This document shows positions 41,895-50,780 of a stretch of DNA of 64,000 nt, piece after piece. The notes below the pieces were generated by a model. That model was given only the letters and a program-made list of their open reading frames with translations, was not told the DNA's origin and ran no database searches. The stretch lies in assembly GCA_948471205.1 (NCBI GenBank), contig CAOKRT010000001.1:232518-296517 (forward strand), given 5' to 3'. Position numbers and translations under genes: made by a program. Positions within the stretch are counted from its first letter, which is position 1; each line of letters starts with the position of its first letter. This DNA comes from an uncultured Oscillospiraceae bacterium. GTDB taxonomy: Bacteria > Bacillota > Clostridia > Oscillospirales > Acutalibacteraceae.

Positions 41895-42566
41895 ATGAAT
41901 TATATTGATATATTTATTCTGGTTTTATTTGTTGTTATTGTTTTTGAAGGGTATGCAAGGGGTTTTGTGGTTTCGCTTTTGTCGCTTGCAAGAATTGCAG
42001 TTGGCATTCCCGTTTCCTTTTTGGTGGCGGACAAATGCAGCAATATGGTTTATACAAATTATTTCCGTGAAACAATCAGCCAAAATGTATTGACCGGCAT
42101 TGAAAAAAGCGGTGCCGATACATATATTCAGACTTTTAAAAATACAATAAACGGCATTCCGGATGTTTTTAAGGGCACTGTTGATTTTTCCCTGCTTGAT
42201 AATGCAAGTGCCGCTTCAACTGCGGAGAGTATTATGTCAAACATTGTGGATCCGATAGCCGCAATGATAACAAAAGTTATCGTTTTTATTGTAACGCTTG
42301 CGGTTTTTTATATTGTTACGGCAATACTATTGTTTGTTGTGAAAAAAATAACAAACAGCAGCCATGCACCTTTCAGAAAAACAAATAAATTTCTCGGCGC
42401 ACTGCTTGGTGTGGTGAAAGCTTTGATTCTTGTGTTTGCTGTTGCAAGAATAGGCGCTTTTTTTACTGAAAATATTGCTGCGGGCGACAATGCGTTTTTA
42501 CAGCAGCTTGCTTCAAGCCGGATAATTGAATTTGCAAATAAATTTAACCCGATTCTGTTTATATAA
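41895..42566 (+). CDS. CvpA-family membrane protein
   Basis: The protein is 223 residues with four hydrophobic helices. The start IDIFILVLFVVIVFEGYARGFVVSLLSLA and the C-terminal KFLGALLGVVKALILVF match the CvpA family (colicin V production, and in other bacteria an envelope-homeostasis factor). GGAGAGG precedes the ATG. It is flanked by the propeller-like gene and pgsA in the same direction with 11- and 18-base gaps, indicating an operon. Function in Firmicutes is not established. Confidence 0.8.
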   Translation: MNYIDIFILVLFVVIVFEGYARGFVVSLLSLARIAVGIPVSFLVADKCSNMVYTNYFRETISQNVLTGIEKSGADTYIQTFKNTINGIPDVFKGTVDFSLLDNASAASTAESIMSNIVDPIAAMITKVIVFIVTLAVFYIVTAILLFVVKKITNSSHAPFRKTNKFLGALLGVVKALILVFAVARIGAFFTENIAAGDNAFLQQLASSRIIEFANKFNPILFI

Positions 42567-42584
42567 AATATTAGGAGAATAAAA

Positions 42585-43202
42585 ATGAGCAATTTTAAAT
42601 CAAATGTCAAAGACCTTTTTTCAGGCTGTCTTACTGTGCCGAACTTTTTATCTGTAATAAGAATACTTCTTATTCCCGTTTTTGCGGTTTTGTTTCTGCA
42701 GGAGCATTATATAATTGCCATTGCAGTTATTATTTTTGCAGAACTTACGGATTTGTTTGACGGAATGATTGCCAGACGATTTAACCAGGTTTCCGCACTT
42801 GGCAAAATTCTTGATCCTATCGCCGACAAACTTTCACAGATTTCTATTGTTGTGGTGCTTATAATTAAATATTGGGACAATGCTATTAAATATCTTTTTA
42901 TGTTCTTTATTATAAAAGAAATTGTTATGCTGATTGGCGGCGCATTGCTTATTTCCAAAGGACTTCGCCCCGTTGCGGCAGAAATGTGGGGAAAGATTGC
43001 CACAACGGTTTTCTGCATTGTAATGATATTTGTGCTTGCATTCGGTGAAGGCGGCGCATTATGCGATATTACCGGATTTACATTGCCGAATGCGGTAACG
43101 TGGGCTCTTGCTGCCGTTTCCGCAATATGTACTTTTGGATCACTGCTTGGCTATATACCGGGTTTTGTGCGCCAGATTAAGGAAAAAAAAGAAGATAAAT
43201 AA
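42585..43202 (+). CDS. pgsA: CDP-diacylglycerol-glycerol-3-phosphate 3-phosphatidyltransferase
   Basis: The protein is 205 residues with several helices. The CDP-alcohol phosphotransferase motif is complete: Asp56, Asp59-Gly60, Ala63-Arg64, Gly73, Asp77 and Asp81 (in LTDLFDGMIARR and LGKILDPIADKL). It makes phosphatidylglycerophosphate, the precursor of phosphatidylglycerol and cardiolipin, in the cytoplasmic membrane. Other CDP-alcohol enzymes share the motif, but size and N-terminal FLSVIRILLIPVFA favour PgsA. Confidence 0.9.
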   Translation: MSNFKSNVKDLFSGCLTVPNFLSVIRILLIPVFAVLFLQEHYIIAIAVIIFAELTDLFDGMIARRFNQVSALGKILDPIADKLSQISIVVVLIIKYWDNAIKYLFMFFIIKEIVMLIGGALLISKGLRPVAAEMWGKIATTVFCIVMIFVLAFGEGGALCDITGFTLPNAVTWALAAVSAICTFGSLLGYIPGFVRQIKEKKEDK

Positions 43203-43224
43203 TTAAAGGAGAAATCATTTTTTA

Positions 43225-45522
43225 ATGAAACAGCAATTATGCAGCAGGTGCAATGAACGCCCTGCAGTCGTATTTATACAAAAAATGGAAGATGGAAAAA
43301 TGGTGCCTGAAGGGCTTTGCATAAAATGTGCAAGGGAGCTGAATGTGGGTTCCATTAATCAAATGATAGACCAGCTTGGTGTTACGGATGAAGAGCTTGA
43401 AGCGGCATCCGAACAGATGAGCACTTTTATGGAAAATATGTCTGATTTTGATTTCGGTTCCCTTGGAGAAATGTTTAATTCGGATAATATGGAAGGTGCG
43501 CAGACCTTTCCTTTTGCCAATCTGATTAACGGCGGCGAAACTGACAATACGTCCGAAGGCGGCAAAAAGAAAAAGGGGAAAAAAGCAAAAAAGAATTCTT
43601 CGGATGATGCAAGAAAGTTTTTAAACAGCTATTGCAATAATCTTACGGAAAGAGCAAAACAAGGAAAAATAGATAATATTATCGGCAGAGAAAAAGAAAT
43701 ATCACGTGCTGTTCAGATTCTTTGCAGAAGAACAAAGAACAATCCCTGCCTGATTGGTGAGCCGGGTGTTGGAAAAACAGCGATTGCCGAAGGGCTTGCA
43801 ATCAGAATAGCCAAAGGCGAAGTGCCTGCCCGCCTTACAGATAAGGAAATTTATCTGCTTGATTTAACTGCCCTTGTTGCCGGAACGCAGTTCAGAGGTC
43901 AGTTTGAGGGACGAATCAAAGGGCTTGTTGATGAGGTTAAGCATGAAGGCAATATTATTCTGTTTATTGATGAAGTGCACAATCTTGTTGGAACCGGCGA
44001 CAGCGAGGGCACAATGAATGCCGCAAATATTTTAAAGCCGGCTCTTTCAAGAGGAGAAATTCAGGTTATCGGCGCAACCACCTTTAATGAATACAGAAAA
44101 TATATTGAAAAGGATGCAGCACTTGAACGCCGTTTCCAGCCGATTAAGATTGAAGAACCGTCTCTTGACGAGGCATACAGAATGCTTATCGGCATTAAGG
44201 AATATTATGAGGCTTATCATAAAGTTCAGATTTCTGACAGCCTTGTTTACAGGGCGGTTACTATGTCTGAACGCTTTGTAACAGACCGTTATCTTCCTGA
44301 CAAAGCAATAGATTTGCTTGATGAGGCCTGTACCTGCGCCAATCTGCGCAATCCGTTTATTTCGGAATATCAAATTATGCTTGAAAGAAAGCAAACGCTT
44401 CTGGAAGGCATTGACAACGCTTCACAGCCAAATGAAAATAATGAAATAGATTATGAACTTATATCTAAATTAAAGGCTGAAGTGCTTCAGCTTGACCAAA
44501 AGCTGCCGGATCTTGCCGAAAAGGCAAAGGATAATCAGGTTATTGAACAGGATTTGGCAAAAGTTGTTTCTTTGTGGACCGGTATTCCGGCGTCAAAAAT
44601 TGAAGCAGGGGATATTCAGAAGCTTGCCTCGCTTGAAGACGAACTGAAACAGCATATTGTCGGTCAGGATGATGCCATAGAAAAGATAGCGGCAGCCGTA
44701 CGCAGGGGCAGAGTGCAGATCAGTCCGAAAAAAAGACCGCAGTCGTTTATTTTTGTAGGTCCTACCGGCGTAGGAAAAACGGAACTTGTAAAACAACTTG
44801 CCGAATATCTTTTTGATTCGCCCGAAACGCTTATCCGCCTTGATATGAGCGAATATATGGAAAAATTCAGTGTTTCCAGAATCATCGGCTCACCTCCCGG
44901 TTATGTGGGCTATGATGATGCGGGTCAGTTAACCGAAAAGGTAAGAAGAAAGCCGTACAGCGTTATTCTGTTTGATGAAATTGAAAAGGCGCATAAAGAC
45001 GTTCTTAACATTCTGCTTCAGATACTTGATGAGGGCAGAATAACAGATGCGCAGGGAAGAACCGTTAACTTTGAAAATACAATTATTGTAATGACTTCAA
45101 ATGCCGGTTCAACGGATACTGCTACTATGGGCTTCGGTAAAACCGATAATGAAATCAATAAAGATGTTACAATGAAAGCGCTTGAGCGTTTTCTCAGACC
45201 TGAATTTATCGGCAGAGTGGATGAAATTATTACGTTCAACAGCTTATCTTTTGATAATTTTGAAAAAATTGCGGAAATTATGCTTGATGAATTAAAAGAA
45301 AGCCTGAAGGACAAGGCAATTGAGCTTGTTTATGATGAGGCGGTTCCGGTATTTATCGCAAAAGAATCATACGGTTCAAAGAAAAATGCAAGGGGAATAC
45401 GTGATTCTGTAAGAAGGAATGTAGAAGATAAACTGGCTTCAGCAATCGTATTTAATCAGAATATTTCGATAAATAAATTCACATTATCGGCAAATAATGA
45501 AATTAATGTAAAGATTAATTAA
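43225..45522 (+). CDS. ClpE-like ATP-dependent protease chaperone subunit
   Basis: The protein is 765 residues. A zinc-finger N-terminus has CSRC (6-9) and CIKC (33-36), like ClpE or McsA, with a Lys-rich linker. AAA domain 1 carries Walker [10 protein letters not shown] at about 178. A short coiled M domain follows, then AAA domain 2 with Walker [10 protein letters not shown] at about 512 and a C-terminal D2-small domain. The double Clp-N repeat of ClpC is absent. MGF near residue 633 may be the ClpP-contact tripeptide. Hsp100 unfoldases feed proteins to ClpP or disaggregate them. Nothing nearby encodes CtsR, McsB or ClpP. Confidence 0.85.
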   Translation: MKQQLCSRCNERPAVVFIQKMEDGKMVPEGLCIKCARELNVGSINQMIDQLGVTDEELEAASEQMSTFMENMSDFDFGSLGEMFNSDNMEGAQTFPFANLINGGETDNTSEGGKKKKGKKAKKNSSDDARKFLNSYCNNLTERAKQGKIDNIIGREKEISRAVQILCRRTKNNPCLIGEPGVGKTAIAEGLAIRIAKGEVPARLTDKEIYLLDLTALVAGTQFRGQFEGRIKGLVDEVKHEGNIILFIDEVHNLVGTGDSEGTMNAANILKPALSRGEIQVIGATTFNEYRKYIEKDAALERRFQPIKIEEPSLDEAYRMLIGIKEYYEAYHKVQISDSLVYRAVTMSERFVTDRYLPDKAIDLLDEACTCANLRNPFISEYQIMLERKQTLLEGIDNASQPNENNEIDYELISKLKAEVLQLDQKLPDLAEKAKDNQVIEQDLAKVVSLWTGIPASKIEAGDIQKLASLEDELKQHIVGQDDAIEKIAAAVRRGRVQISPKKRPQSFIFVGPTGVGKTELVKQLAEYLFDSPETLIRLDMSEYMEKFSVSRIIGSPPGYVGYDDAGQLTEKVRRKPYSVILFDEIEKAHKDVLNILLQILDEGRITDAQGRTVNFENTIIVMTSNAGSTDTATMGFGKTDNEINKDVTMKALERFLRPEFIGRVDEIITFNSLSFDNFEKIAEIMLDELKESLKDKAIELVYDEAVPVFIAKESYGSKKNARGIRDSVRRNVEDKLASAIVFNQNISINKFTLSANNEINVKIN

Positions 45523-45540
45523 TTTTTTTTAAAAAAACTC

Positions 45541-45569
45541 TTGACAGTTCGGCAGTCATTTATTATAAT
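45541..45569 (+). promoter_or_regulatory. consensus promoter of the tRNA cluster
   Basis: A perfect TTGACA (45541-45546) and perfect TATAAT (45564-45569) with a 17-base spacer stand 16 bases before the first tRNA, as expected of a stable-RNA promoter. It begins 18 bases after the Clp stop. Confidence 0.92.
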
Positions 45570-45585
45570 AATGGCTGTCGCTTAT

Positions 45586-45659
45586 GCGGGTGTAGTTCAA
45601 TGGTAGAATGTCAGCCTTCCAAGCTGAACACGAGGGTTCGATTCCCTTCACCCGCTCCA
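45586..45659 (+). tRNA. tRNA-Gly (anticodon TCC)
   Basis: A complete cloverleaf is present: acceptor GCGGGTG/CACCCGC, D-loop AATGGTA with G18-G19, anticodon loop CTTCCAA, T-loop TTCGATT, discriminator T and encoded CCA. It is the first of six tRNAs from the promoter at 45541 and is a normal proteinogenic glycine tRNA. Confidence 0.95.
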
Positions 45660-45665
45660 TTATCT

Positions 45666-45739
45666 GCGGGCGTAGTTCAATGTTAGAACGCCGACTTTCC
45701 AAGTTGGAAACAGGGGTTTAATTCCTTTCACCCGCTCCA
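45666..45739 (+). tRNA. atypical tRNA-Gly (anticodon TCC) with altered elbow
   Basis: This is the same cloverleaf layout as the tRNA 6 bases upstream, with anticodon loop TTTCCAA and encoded CCA, but with telling changes. The D-loop is AATGTTA (G19 to T). The T-loop is TTTAATT instead of TTCGATT (C56 to T, G57 to A), so the G19-C56 elbow pair is lost. The acceptor GCGGGCG against CACCCGC has a C6-A67 mismatch. Stems are otherwise intact. Staphylococcal cell-wall tRNA-Gly species also have altered D- and T-loops. It may be a non-ribosomal glycine donor or a decaying copy. Confidence 0.75.
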
Positions 45740-45745
45740 ATGCAC

Positions 45746-45802
<57 letters not shown>

Positions 45803-45822
<20 letters not shown>

Positions 45823-45958
45823 CATTTATAAAAAACGCTTGCTGGGGCGAGAAACGAGATACAAAAGTTTGTGAGCTTTGCGAACGGAAACTTTTGTGAA
45901 GAAACATTTCAGTGAACTGTTTCGCATCGAGAGGAGAGTCCCTCCAAGCGCGCCACAT
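45803..45958 (+). repeat. 23-bp direct repeat of the tRNA-Arg 3' end flanking a 110-bp insert
   Basis: The 23 bases at 45803-45825 (T-loop end, acceptor strand, CCA and CAT) are repeated exactly at 45936-45958. Between them lie 110 bases with internal inverted repeats: ACAAAAGTTT/AAACTTTTGT at 45861-45870 and 45888-45897, and GAAACA/TGTTTC at 45901-45906 and 45918-45923. The arrangement resembles attL/attR around a tRNA-targeting element reduced to almost nothing, or a small repeat that moves with a copy of the tRNA end. No integrase gene is nearby. Confidence 0.8.
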
Positions 45959-45960
45959 AT

Positions 45961-46038
45961 GGTGGGATTAGTTCAGTTGGTTAGAGCGCCAGTTTGTGGC
46001 ACTGGAGGTCATCGGTTCGAATCCGATATCCCACCCCA
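45961..46038 (+). tRNA. tRNA-His (anticodon GTG)
   Basis: The gene includes the extra G at -1 (45961) opposite discriminator C, the identity feature of histidine tRNA. Acceptor is GTGGGAT/ATCCCAC, the anticodon loop contains GTG in TTGTGGC, the T-loop is TTCGAAT and CCA is encoded. Confidence 0.95.
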
Positions 46039-46067
46039 TTTAATTAAATATAAAATCCCTTTTATAT

Positions 46068-46142
46068 TGGGGTGTCGCCAAGTGGTAAGGCAAGGGACTT
46101 TGACTCCCTCACTCGTAGGTTCGAATCCTGCCTCCCCAGCCA
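46068..46142 (+). tRNA. tRNA-Gln (anticodon TTG)
   Basis: Acceptor TGGGGTG pairs with CTCCCCA except for a T6-T67 mismatch. The anticodon loop is CTTTGAC, the T-loop TTCGAAT, the discriminator G and CCA is encoded. It is followed by a hairpin, CACCCTTT/AAAGGGTG at 46144-46164, without a T-run, perhaps a processing signal. Confidence 0.92.
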
Positions 46143-46170
46143 GCACCCTTTGATAAAAAGGGTGAATTAC

Positions 46171-46246
46171 GGTTCATTAGCTCAGATGGCAGAGCACTTG
46201 ACTTTTAATCAAGGTGTCCGGGGTTCGACTCCCCGATGAGCCACCA
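46171..46246 (+). tRNA. tRNA-Lys (anticodon TTT)
   Basis: Acceptor GGTTCAT/ATGAGCC has one wobble. The anticodon loop is CTTTTAA, the T-loop TTCGACT, the discriminator A and CCA is encoded. It is the last tRNA, ended by the hairpin at 46248. Confidence 0.95.
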
Positions 46247-46247
46247 G

Positions 46248-46277
46248 AAAAGACTGTCATACGGCAGTCTTTTTCTT
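46248..46277 (+). terminator. terminator of the tRNA cluster
   Basis: AAAAGACTGTC and GGCAGTCTTTT pair with one G-T wobble around ATAC and are followed by T-rich sequence. It lies 2 bases past the tRNA-Lys CCA and 12 bases before the next gene's start. Confidence 0.8.
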
Positions 46278-46288
46278 TTGGAGAAATT

Positions 46289-46987
46289 ATGGAAATTATT
46301 GAGTATAACGGAAGAAAAATTGAATATGAAATCGTCAGAAAAAATGTGAAGAATATAAATCTTCGTGTTAAGCGTGATGCATCTGTGGCGGTTTCGGCAA
46401 ACAAATCTGTGCCGAAAGCATTTATAGAAAAATTCGTTGCCGAAAATGCTGAAAAAATTTTTTCTGCTGTTGATAAAATTTCAATGTCCGAAACAAATCC
46501 TGTTCTTGAAAACGGTTCAAAAATAAGTCTGCTTGGTAAAAATTATGATTTAATTATCAGGAAAAGCACAGAGAATTCGTATTTTATAGATGATACTTCT
46601 GTTGTTTTCTATGTTTCAGATACCAAATCTACTGAAATCAAAACAGAGATTTACAATACCTTGCTCACCAACACAGCAAAGGTGGTTTTTCCAAAGCTGC
46701 TTAAAGAATGTTATCCTGCATTCGAAAATGTTTGCGCCGCTGTGCCTGAACTGAAAATAAAGAACCTGAAATCCCAGTGGGGCAACTGTTATCATAAAAG
46801 AAATCTGATTACACTTAATCTTCGCCTTGCTGTTTTTGATATGAATGTTATCCGCTGTGTTGTTTATCATGAATACTGCCATTTTGTTTATCAGAACCAT
46901 TCGAGGGATTTTTATAAGCTGCTTGAAACGGTTATGCCGGAATGGAAGCAATATAACCGTGTGCTGAAACAAAAGACTTCTCTTTAA
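46289..46987 (+). CDS. YgjP-type zinc metallopeptidase-like protein
   Basis: The protein is 232 residues from ATG 46289 (TTGGAG upstream). The zinc motif HEYCH is at 194-198, followed by HSRDFYKLLETVMPEW. The core segments LKSQWGNCYHKRNLITLNLRL and VVYHEYCHFVY match YgjP/DUF45 (the usual motif is HELCH). The N-terminal half carries the family's IEYEIVRKNVKNINLRVKRD. Family members are predicted proteases, sometimes tied to restriction or stress genes; function is unsettled. It is single, between the tRNA cluster and upp. A terminator overlaps its last codons. Confidence 0.85.
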   Translation: MEIIEYNGRKIEYEIVRKNVKNINLRVKRDASVAVSANKSVPKAFIEKFVAENAEKIFSAVDKISMSETNPVLENGSKISLLGKNYDLIIRKSTENSYFIDDTSVVFYVSDTKSTEIKTEIYNTLLTNTAKVVFPKLLKECYPAFENVCAAVPELKIKNLKSQWGNCYHKRNLITLNLRLAVFDMNVIRCVVYHEYCHFVYQNHSRDFYKLLETVMPEWKQYNRVLKQKTSL

Positions 46988-47001
46988 CGGGAAGTCTTTT
47001 T
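46971..47001 (+). terminator. terminator overlapping the end of the metallopeptidase gene
   Basis: AAAAGACTTC (46971-46980) and GAAGTCTTTT (46991-47000) form a perfect 10-bp stem with a T-run. The stop codon lies in the loop. Confidence 0.85.
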
Positions 47002-47010
47002 GTTTAACCG

Positions 47011-47029
47011 TTTTGTAACTGTTTTGTAA
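47011..47029 (+). promoter_or_regulatory. tandem TTTTGTAA repeats upstream of upp (candidate operator)
   Basis: TTTTGTAA occurs at 47011-47018 and 47022-47029, an exact 11-base period, just upstream of a possible -35 (TTGAAA, 47041-47046). Direct repeats at one helical turn are typical binding sites of OmpR/PhoB-type regulators. The same motif recurs before the two-component operon at 58.5 kb. Function is inference. Confidence 0.4.
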
Positions 47030-47101
47030 GTCACATTTTGTTGAAATAACAGATTTACTGTGATATGTTATTATAGAATAAATATGAAAGGAAGTATGGT
47101 T

Positions 47102-47734
47102 ATGGAAAGAAAAGTTAAGATTATGGACCATCCGCTTATTCAGCATAAGCTCAGTATTCTTCGTGATGTTAAAACAAGCACAAAGGAATTCAGAGATCTT
47201 GTTAATGAGATTGCAATGCTGATGATTTATGATGCCACAAGGGATTTACCGCTTAAAGAAATAGATGTTCAGACTCCGTGCGGAGTTGCACACTGTAAAG
47301 CAATTGCAGGCAGAAAGCTTGCATTTGTTCCTATTCTGCGTGCAGGACTCGGTATGGTTGAAGGTGCGCTTATGCTTGTGCCTTCTGCAAGAATCGGTCA
47401 TATCGGTCTTTACAGAGATGAAACAACGCTTCAGCCTGTTGAGTATTACTGCAAACTGCCAAAGGATATTGAAGAACGTGATGTTTTTGTTGTTGATCCT
47501 ATGCTTGCAACAGGCGGTTCGGCTATTGACGCGATTTCGCAGATTAAGAAAAGAAATCCTCGTTCTATTAAGTTTCTGTGCATAATTGCCGCTCCCGAAG
47601 GACTTGAGGCGCTTGAAAAAGCACATCCTGATGTTGATATTTTTGCGGCTGGAATGGATGAATGCCTGAATGAAAACGGATATATCGTTCCCGGTCTCGG
47701 TGATGCCGGAGACAGAATTTTCGGCACAAAATAA
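47102..47734 (+). CDS. upp: uracil phosphoribosyltransferase
   Basis: The protein is 210 residues from ATG 47102 (AAGGAAG upstream); an earlier in-frame ATG at 47060 would add 14 unlikely residues. [16 protein letters not shown] opens the family pattern, PILRAGLGM binds uracil's neighbourhood, and [11 protein letters not shown] is the PRPP loop. It converts uracil and PRPP to UMP. The next gene, 25 bases on, encodes a uracil permease, so the two form a pyrimidine salvage operon. Confidence 0.95.
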   Translation: MERKVKIMDHPLIQHKLSILRDVKTSTKEFRDLVNEIAMLMIYDATRDLPLKEIDVQTPCGVAHCKAIAGRKLAFVPILRAGLGMVEGALMLVPSARIGHIGLYRDETTLQPVEYYCKLPKDIEERDVFVVDPMLATGGSAIDAISQIKKRNPRSIKFLCIIAAPEGLEALEKAHPDVDIFAAGMDECLNENGYIVPGLGDAGDRIFGTK

Positions 47735-47759
47735 TTGAGTTTAAATGAAAGGGTTAATT

Positions 47760-49145
47760 ATGGCTAAGGTAAAAAAAGAAAAAATATCCATTGGAAATGA
47801 CGGGATTTACGACGCAAGAAAACTGGGTACACCTAAAATGCTTGTTTTAGGTTTCCAGCATATGTTTGCTATGTTCGGCGCAACCGTAACCGTTCCGCTC
47901 CTTACAGGACTTGATATTTCAACCACGCTTCTTTTTGCAGGATTGGGAACGCTGTTGTTCCACTGTCTGACAAAGTTTAAGGTTCCTGCATTTCTCGGTT
48001 CATCATTTGCATTTATCGGCGGTTATCTTGCCGTTGCACCGCTTCAGGACGGTAAGGGCAATAAAGAATTGCTTCCGTATGCCTGCCTTGGTGTAGCGTG
48101 TGCCGGTCTGCTGTATCTTATTCTTGCCGCTGTTATCAAAATTGTTGGAATCAGCCGTGTTATGAAACTGTTTCCGCCTGTTGTAACAGGTCCGATTATT
48201 ATGGCAATCGGTTTGGGTCTTGCACCGTCTGCAATCAGCAACTGCAAGCAGAACTGGACTTTGGCACTCATAGCACTTGTGCTTATTATTGTTTTCAACA
48301 TTTTCGGAAAAGGCATGGTCAAGATTGTTCCGATTCTTCTTGGTATAATCGGCGCATATGCAGTGGCTGCTGTTGTCGGTAACGGATTTGGCGTAGAAAG
48401 TTTTGCTGTTGATTTTTCAGGGGTTAAGGAGGCTGCATGGATTGGTCTGCCTGTTGACTGGAATTCTACAGTTTTCGGCGGTGTAAGGGATTCCGGCACG
48501 GCAATTTCTGCAATTATTGCAATTGTTCCGATTGCGCTTGCCACAATGATGGAGCATATAGGAGATGTTTCCGCAATTTCCGCAACCTGCAATAAAAACT
48601 TTATCAGCAATCCCGGTTTACACAGAACACTTCTTGGTGACGGACTGGCAACCGTAATGGCGTCTCTTTTCGGAGCGCCTGCAAACACCACCTACGGTGA
48701 AAACACCGGTGTGCTTGCACTTTCAAAGGTTTATGACCCCAGAGTAATCCGAATTGCTGCATATTTTGCTGTTGCATTTTCAATCTGCCCGAAATTTGCG
48801 GCTGTTATAGAATCTATTCCTGTTGCGATTGTCGGCGGTATCTCGTTTGTGCTTTACGGAATGATTTCGGCAGTAGGTGTAAGAAATGTAGTTGATGCAA
48901 AGGTTGATTTCTCAAAATCAAGAAATACAATTATTGCTGCAATTATTCTTGTGCTTGCTCTTGGTTCAGACGGTATTTCCTTTGCAATAGGTTCGGCCAA
49001 TATCAGCATTTCAGCGCTTGCAACTGCTTCGGTGGTTGGTATTATTCTTAACATGATTCTTCCGGGAAATGATTATGTTTTCAAAATGGAAGGCAAGAAA
49101 GAAACAGAGAAAACTAAGCACGCAAATGAAGCTGACGCGAAATAG
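47760..49145 (+). CDS. uraA: NCS2-family uracil permease
   Basis: The protein is 461 residues from ATG 47760 (AAAGGG 6 bases upstream); an ATG at 47745 precedes that site. About 14 helices are predicted. Family marks are LGFQHMFAMFGATVTVPLLTG at the start, ATMMEHIGDVSAIS (the conserved Glu that binds uracil in UraA) and GAPANTTYGENTGVL. It is a proton-coupled uracil importer. Adjacent upp supports uracil over xanthine. The operon ends at 49163-49188. Confidence 0.93.
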   Translation: MAKVKKEKISIGNDGIYDARKLGTPKMLVLGFQHMFAMFGATVTVPLLTGLDISTTLLFAGLGTLLFHCLTKFKVPAFLGSSFAFIGGYLAVAPLQDGKGNKELLPYACLGVACAGLLYLILAAVIKIVGISRVMKLFPPVVTGPIIMAIGLGLAPSAISNCKQNWTLALIALVLIIVFNIFGKGMVKIVPILLGIIGAYAVAAVVGNGFGVESFAVDFSGVKEAAWIGLPVDWNSTVFGGVRDSGTAISAIIAIVPIALATMMEHIGDVSAISATCNKNFISNPGLHRTLLGDGLATVMASLFGAPANTTYGENTGVLALSKVYDPRVIRIAAYFAVAFSICPKFAAVIESIPVAIVGGISFVLYGMISAVGVRNVVDAKVDFSKSRNTIIAAIILVLALGSDGISFAIGSANISISALATASVVGIILNMILPGNDYVFKMEGKKETEKTKHANEADAK

Positions 49146-49162
49146 TTTTGTTATTTTATGAA

Positions 49163-49188
49163 AAGGTTCGGTTAATATGCCGAACCTT
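49163..49188 (+). terminator. terminator after uraA
   Basis: AAGGTTCGG (49163-49171) and CCGAACCTT (49180-49188) form a 9-bp stem. The T-run after it is interrupted (CTATCTTTTCTTT), so it is moderately strong. Confidence 0.65.
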
Positions 49189-49262
49189 CTATCTTTTCTT
49201 TGACAAATAGCAAATTGTGTGGTAAAATTTATCATTATTTACAGGACATTAGGAGGAAATGT

Positions 49263-50774
49263 ATGTCAACATCTGAAATTTGCATTTTGATTGCAATAGT
49301 AGCCTATCTTGCCATTGTGGTTATTGTGGGTGTTTTGTACTCTAAGAAAAATGAAAGTGTAGATGATTTCTATTTGGGAGGACGTAAATTAGGTCCGTTT
49401 GTTACAGCAATGAGCGCCGAAGCTTCTGATATGAGCGGATGGCTTCTGATGGGTCTGCCGGGTCTTGTTTATCTTTGCGGTATTGCCGAAGCCTCGTGGA
49501 CGGCAATTGGTCTTGCGGCAGGTACATATGTCAACTGGCTTGTTCTTGCAAAAAGACTTCGCAATTATTCCAGCAAAATCAATGCAATAACCGTTCCTGA
49601 TTTCTTTGCTAAAAGATTTAAGGATAATACAAATATTCTGATTGCTGTTGCGGCAGTATTAATTATTATATTCTTTATTCCGTATACTGCATCGGGCTTT
49701 TCAACCTGCGGCAAGCTGTTCGGTTCGCTTTTCGGAATAGATTATCATATTGCTATGGTTATCTCGGCAGTTGTAATTGTTGCATATACTTCGCTGGGCG
49801 GTTTCCTTGCCGCTTCCACAACAGACTTTATTCAGTCTATCATTATGAGTATTGCACTTGTTATTGTGCTTGTTTTCGGTGTTCACGTTGCCGGCGGCTG
49901 GAACGCAGTTACCGACAATGCAAAGTCCATTACCGATTATCTTTCCCTTGTTGCTACAACAGACGGTGCCGGCAATTCTGTTTCATTCGGTACAATGAAA
50001 ATTGTTTCTACGCTTGCATGGGGGCTTGGCTATTTCGGCATGCCGCATATTCTTCTTCGCTTTATGGCTATTGAAGATCCTAAAAAAATTAAAATTTCCA
50101 GAAGAGTTGCAAGTGTATGGGTTTTGATTGCAATGGGTGTGGCTGTTTTAATAGGTATGGTTGGTCTTGCCATGAGTAAAACAGAACCGTCCATGGTTCT
50201 TGCAGACAGTGAAACGGTTATTGTTGCAATTTCCAGTCTTCTTTCAAAATACGGAATTGTTTTTGCGTTATTGGCAGGTATCATTCTTGCAGGTATTTTG
50301 GCTTCCACTATGTCTACTGCAGACAGTCAGCTTCTGGCTGCGGCTTCGGCAATCAGCCAGGATATTATGGTTGGCACTTTTAAATTTAAAATAACTGCAA
50401 AGGCTAAAATGATTGCAGCAAGATTAACGGTTATTGCTATTGCTGTGCTTGGCGTTGTTTTTGCATGGGATCCTAATTCATCTGTTTTCGGTATTGTAAG
50501 TTTTGCATGGGCAGGCTTCGGTGCTTCCTTCGGTCCGCTTATGCTGTTTTCGCTTTTCTGGAAGCGCACAAACAAATGGGGCGGTATTGCCGGTATGATT
50601 TCCGGCGGTGTAACGGTTATTGCCTGGCATTATGCAGAGGGCGGTCTGTTCAGCCTTTATGAACTTCTTCCGGCCTTTATTGTTTCATCACTGTTTATTG
50701 TGGTTGTTTCGCTTCTTACAAAGGCGCCTGAAAAGGAAATTACAGAAGAATACGAAGCAGTTAAAAAAATGTAA
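49263..50774 (+). CDS. putP: sodium/proline symporter
   Basis: The protein is 503 residues from ATG 49263 (AGGAGG 8 bases upstream). It has about 13 helices of the SSS family. DDFYLGGRKLGPFVTAMSAEASDMSGWLLMGLPG is the PutP Na+-site region (helix II Ser/Asp), and a later AGILASTMSTADSQLLAAASA matches the PutP helix IX site. It takes up proline with Na+, for nutrition or osmoprotection. It has its own terminator, and no put dehydrogenase gene is adjacent. Confidence 0.92.
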   Translation: MSTSEICILIAIVAYLAIVVIVGVLYSKKNESVDDFYLGGRKLGPFVTAMSAEASDMSGWLLMGLPGLVYLCGIAEASWTAIGLAAGTYVNWLVLAKRLRNYSSKINAITVPDFFAKRFKDNTNILIAVAAVLIIIFFIPYTASGFSTCGKLFGSLFGIDYHIAMVISAVVIVAYTSLGGFLAASTTDFIQSIIMSIALVIVLVFGVHVAGGWNAVTDNAKSITDYLSLVATTDGAGNSVSFGTMKIVSTLAWGLGYFGMPHILLRFMAIEDPKKIKISRRVASVWVLIAMGVAVLIGMVGLAMSKTEPSMVLADSETVIVAISSLLSKYGIVFALLAGIILAGILASTMSTADSQLLAAASAISQDIMVGTFKFKITAKAKMIAARLTVIAIAVLGVVFAWDPNSSVFGIVSFAWAGFGASFGPLMLFSLFWKRTNKWGGIAGMISGGVTVIAWHYAEGGLFSLYELLPAFIVSSLFIVVVSLLTKAPEKEITEEYEAVKKM

Positions 50775-50780
50775 TATAAA

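Noticed and set aside
45666-45739. Calling the second tRNA-Gly a plain pseudogene
   Set aside because: All stems, the anticodon and the CCA end are intact, so decay is not shown; it is kept as an atypical tRNA with the alternative stated.
46143-46165. Internal terminator between tRNA-Gln and tRNA-Lys
   Set aside because: A hairpin is present but no T-run follows; a processing or spacer hairpin is more likely.
48044-48691. 215-residue minus-strand ORF inside uraA
   Set aside because: It is antisense to a clear NCS2 permease; Pro/Ser/Ile-rich shadow of membrane-helix codons.
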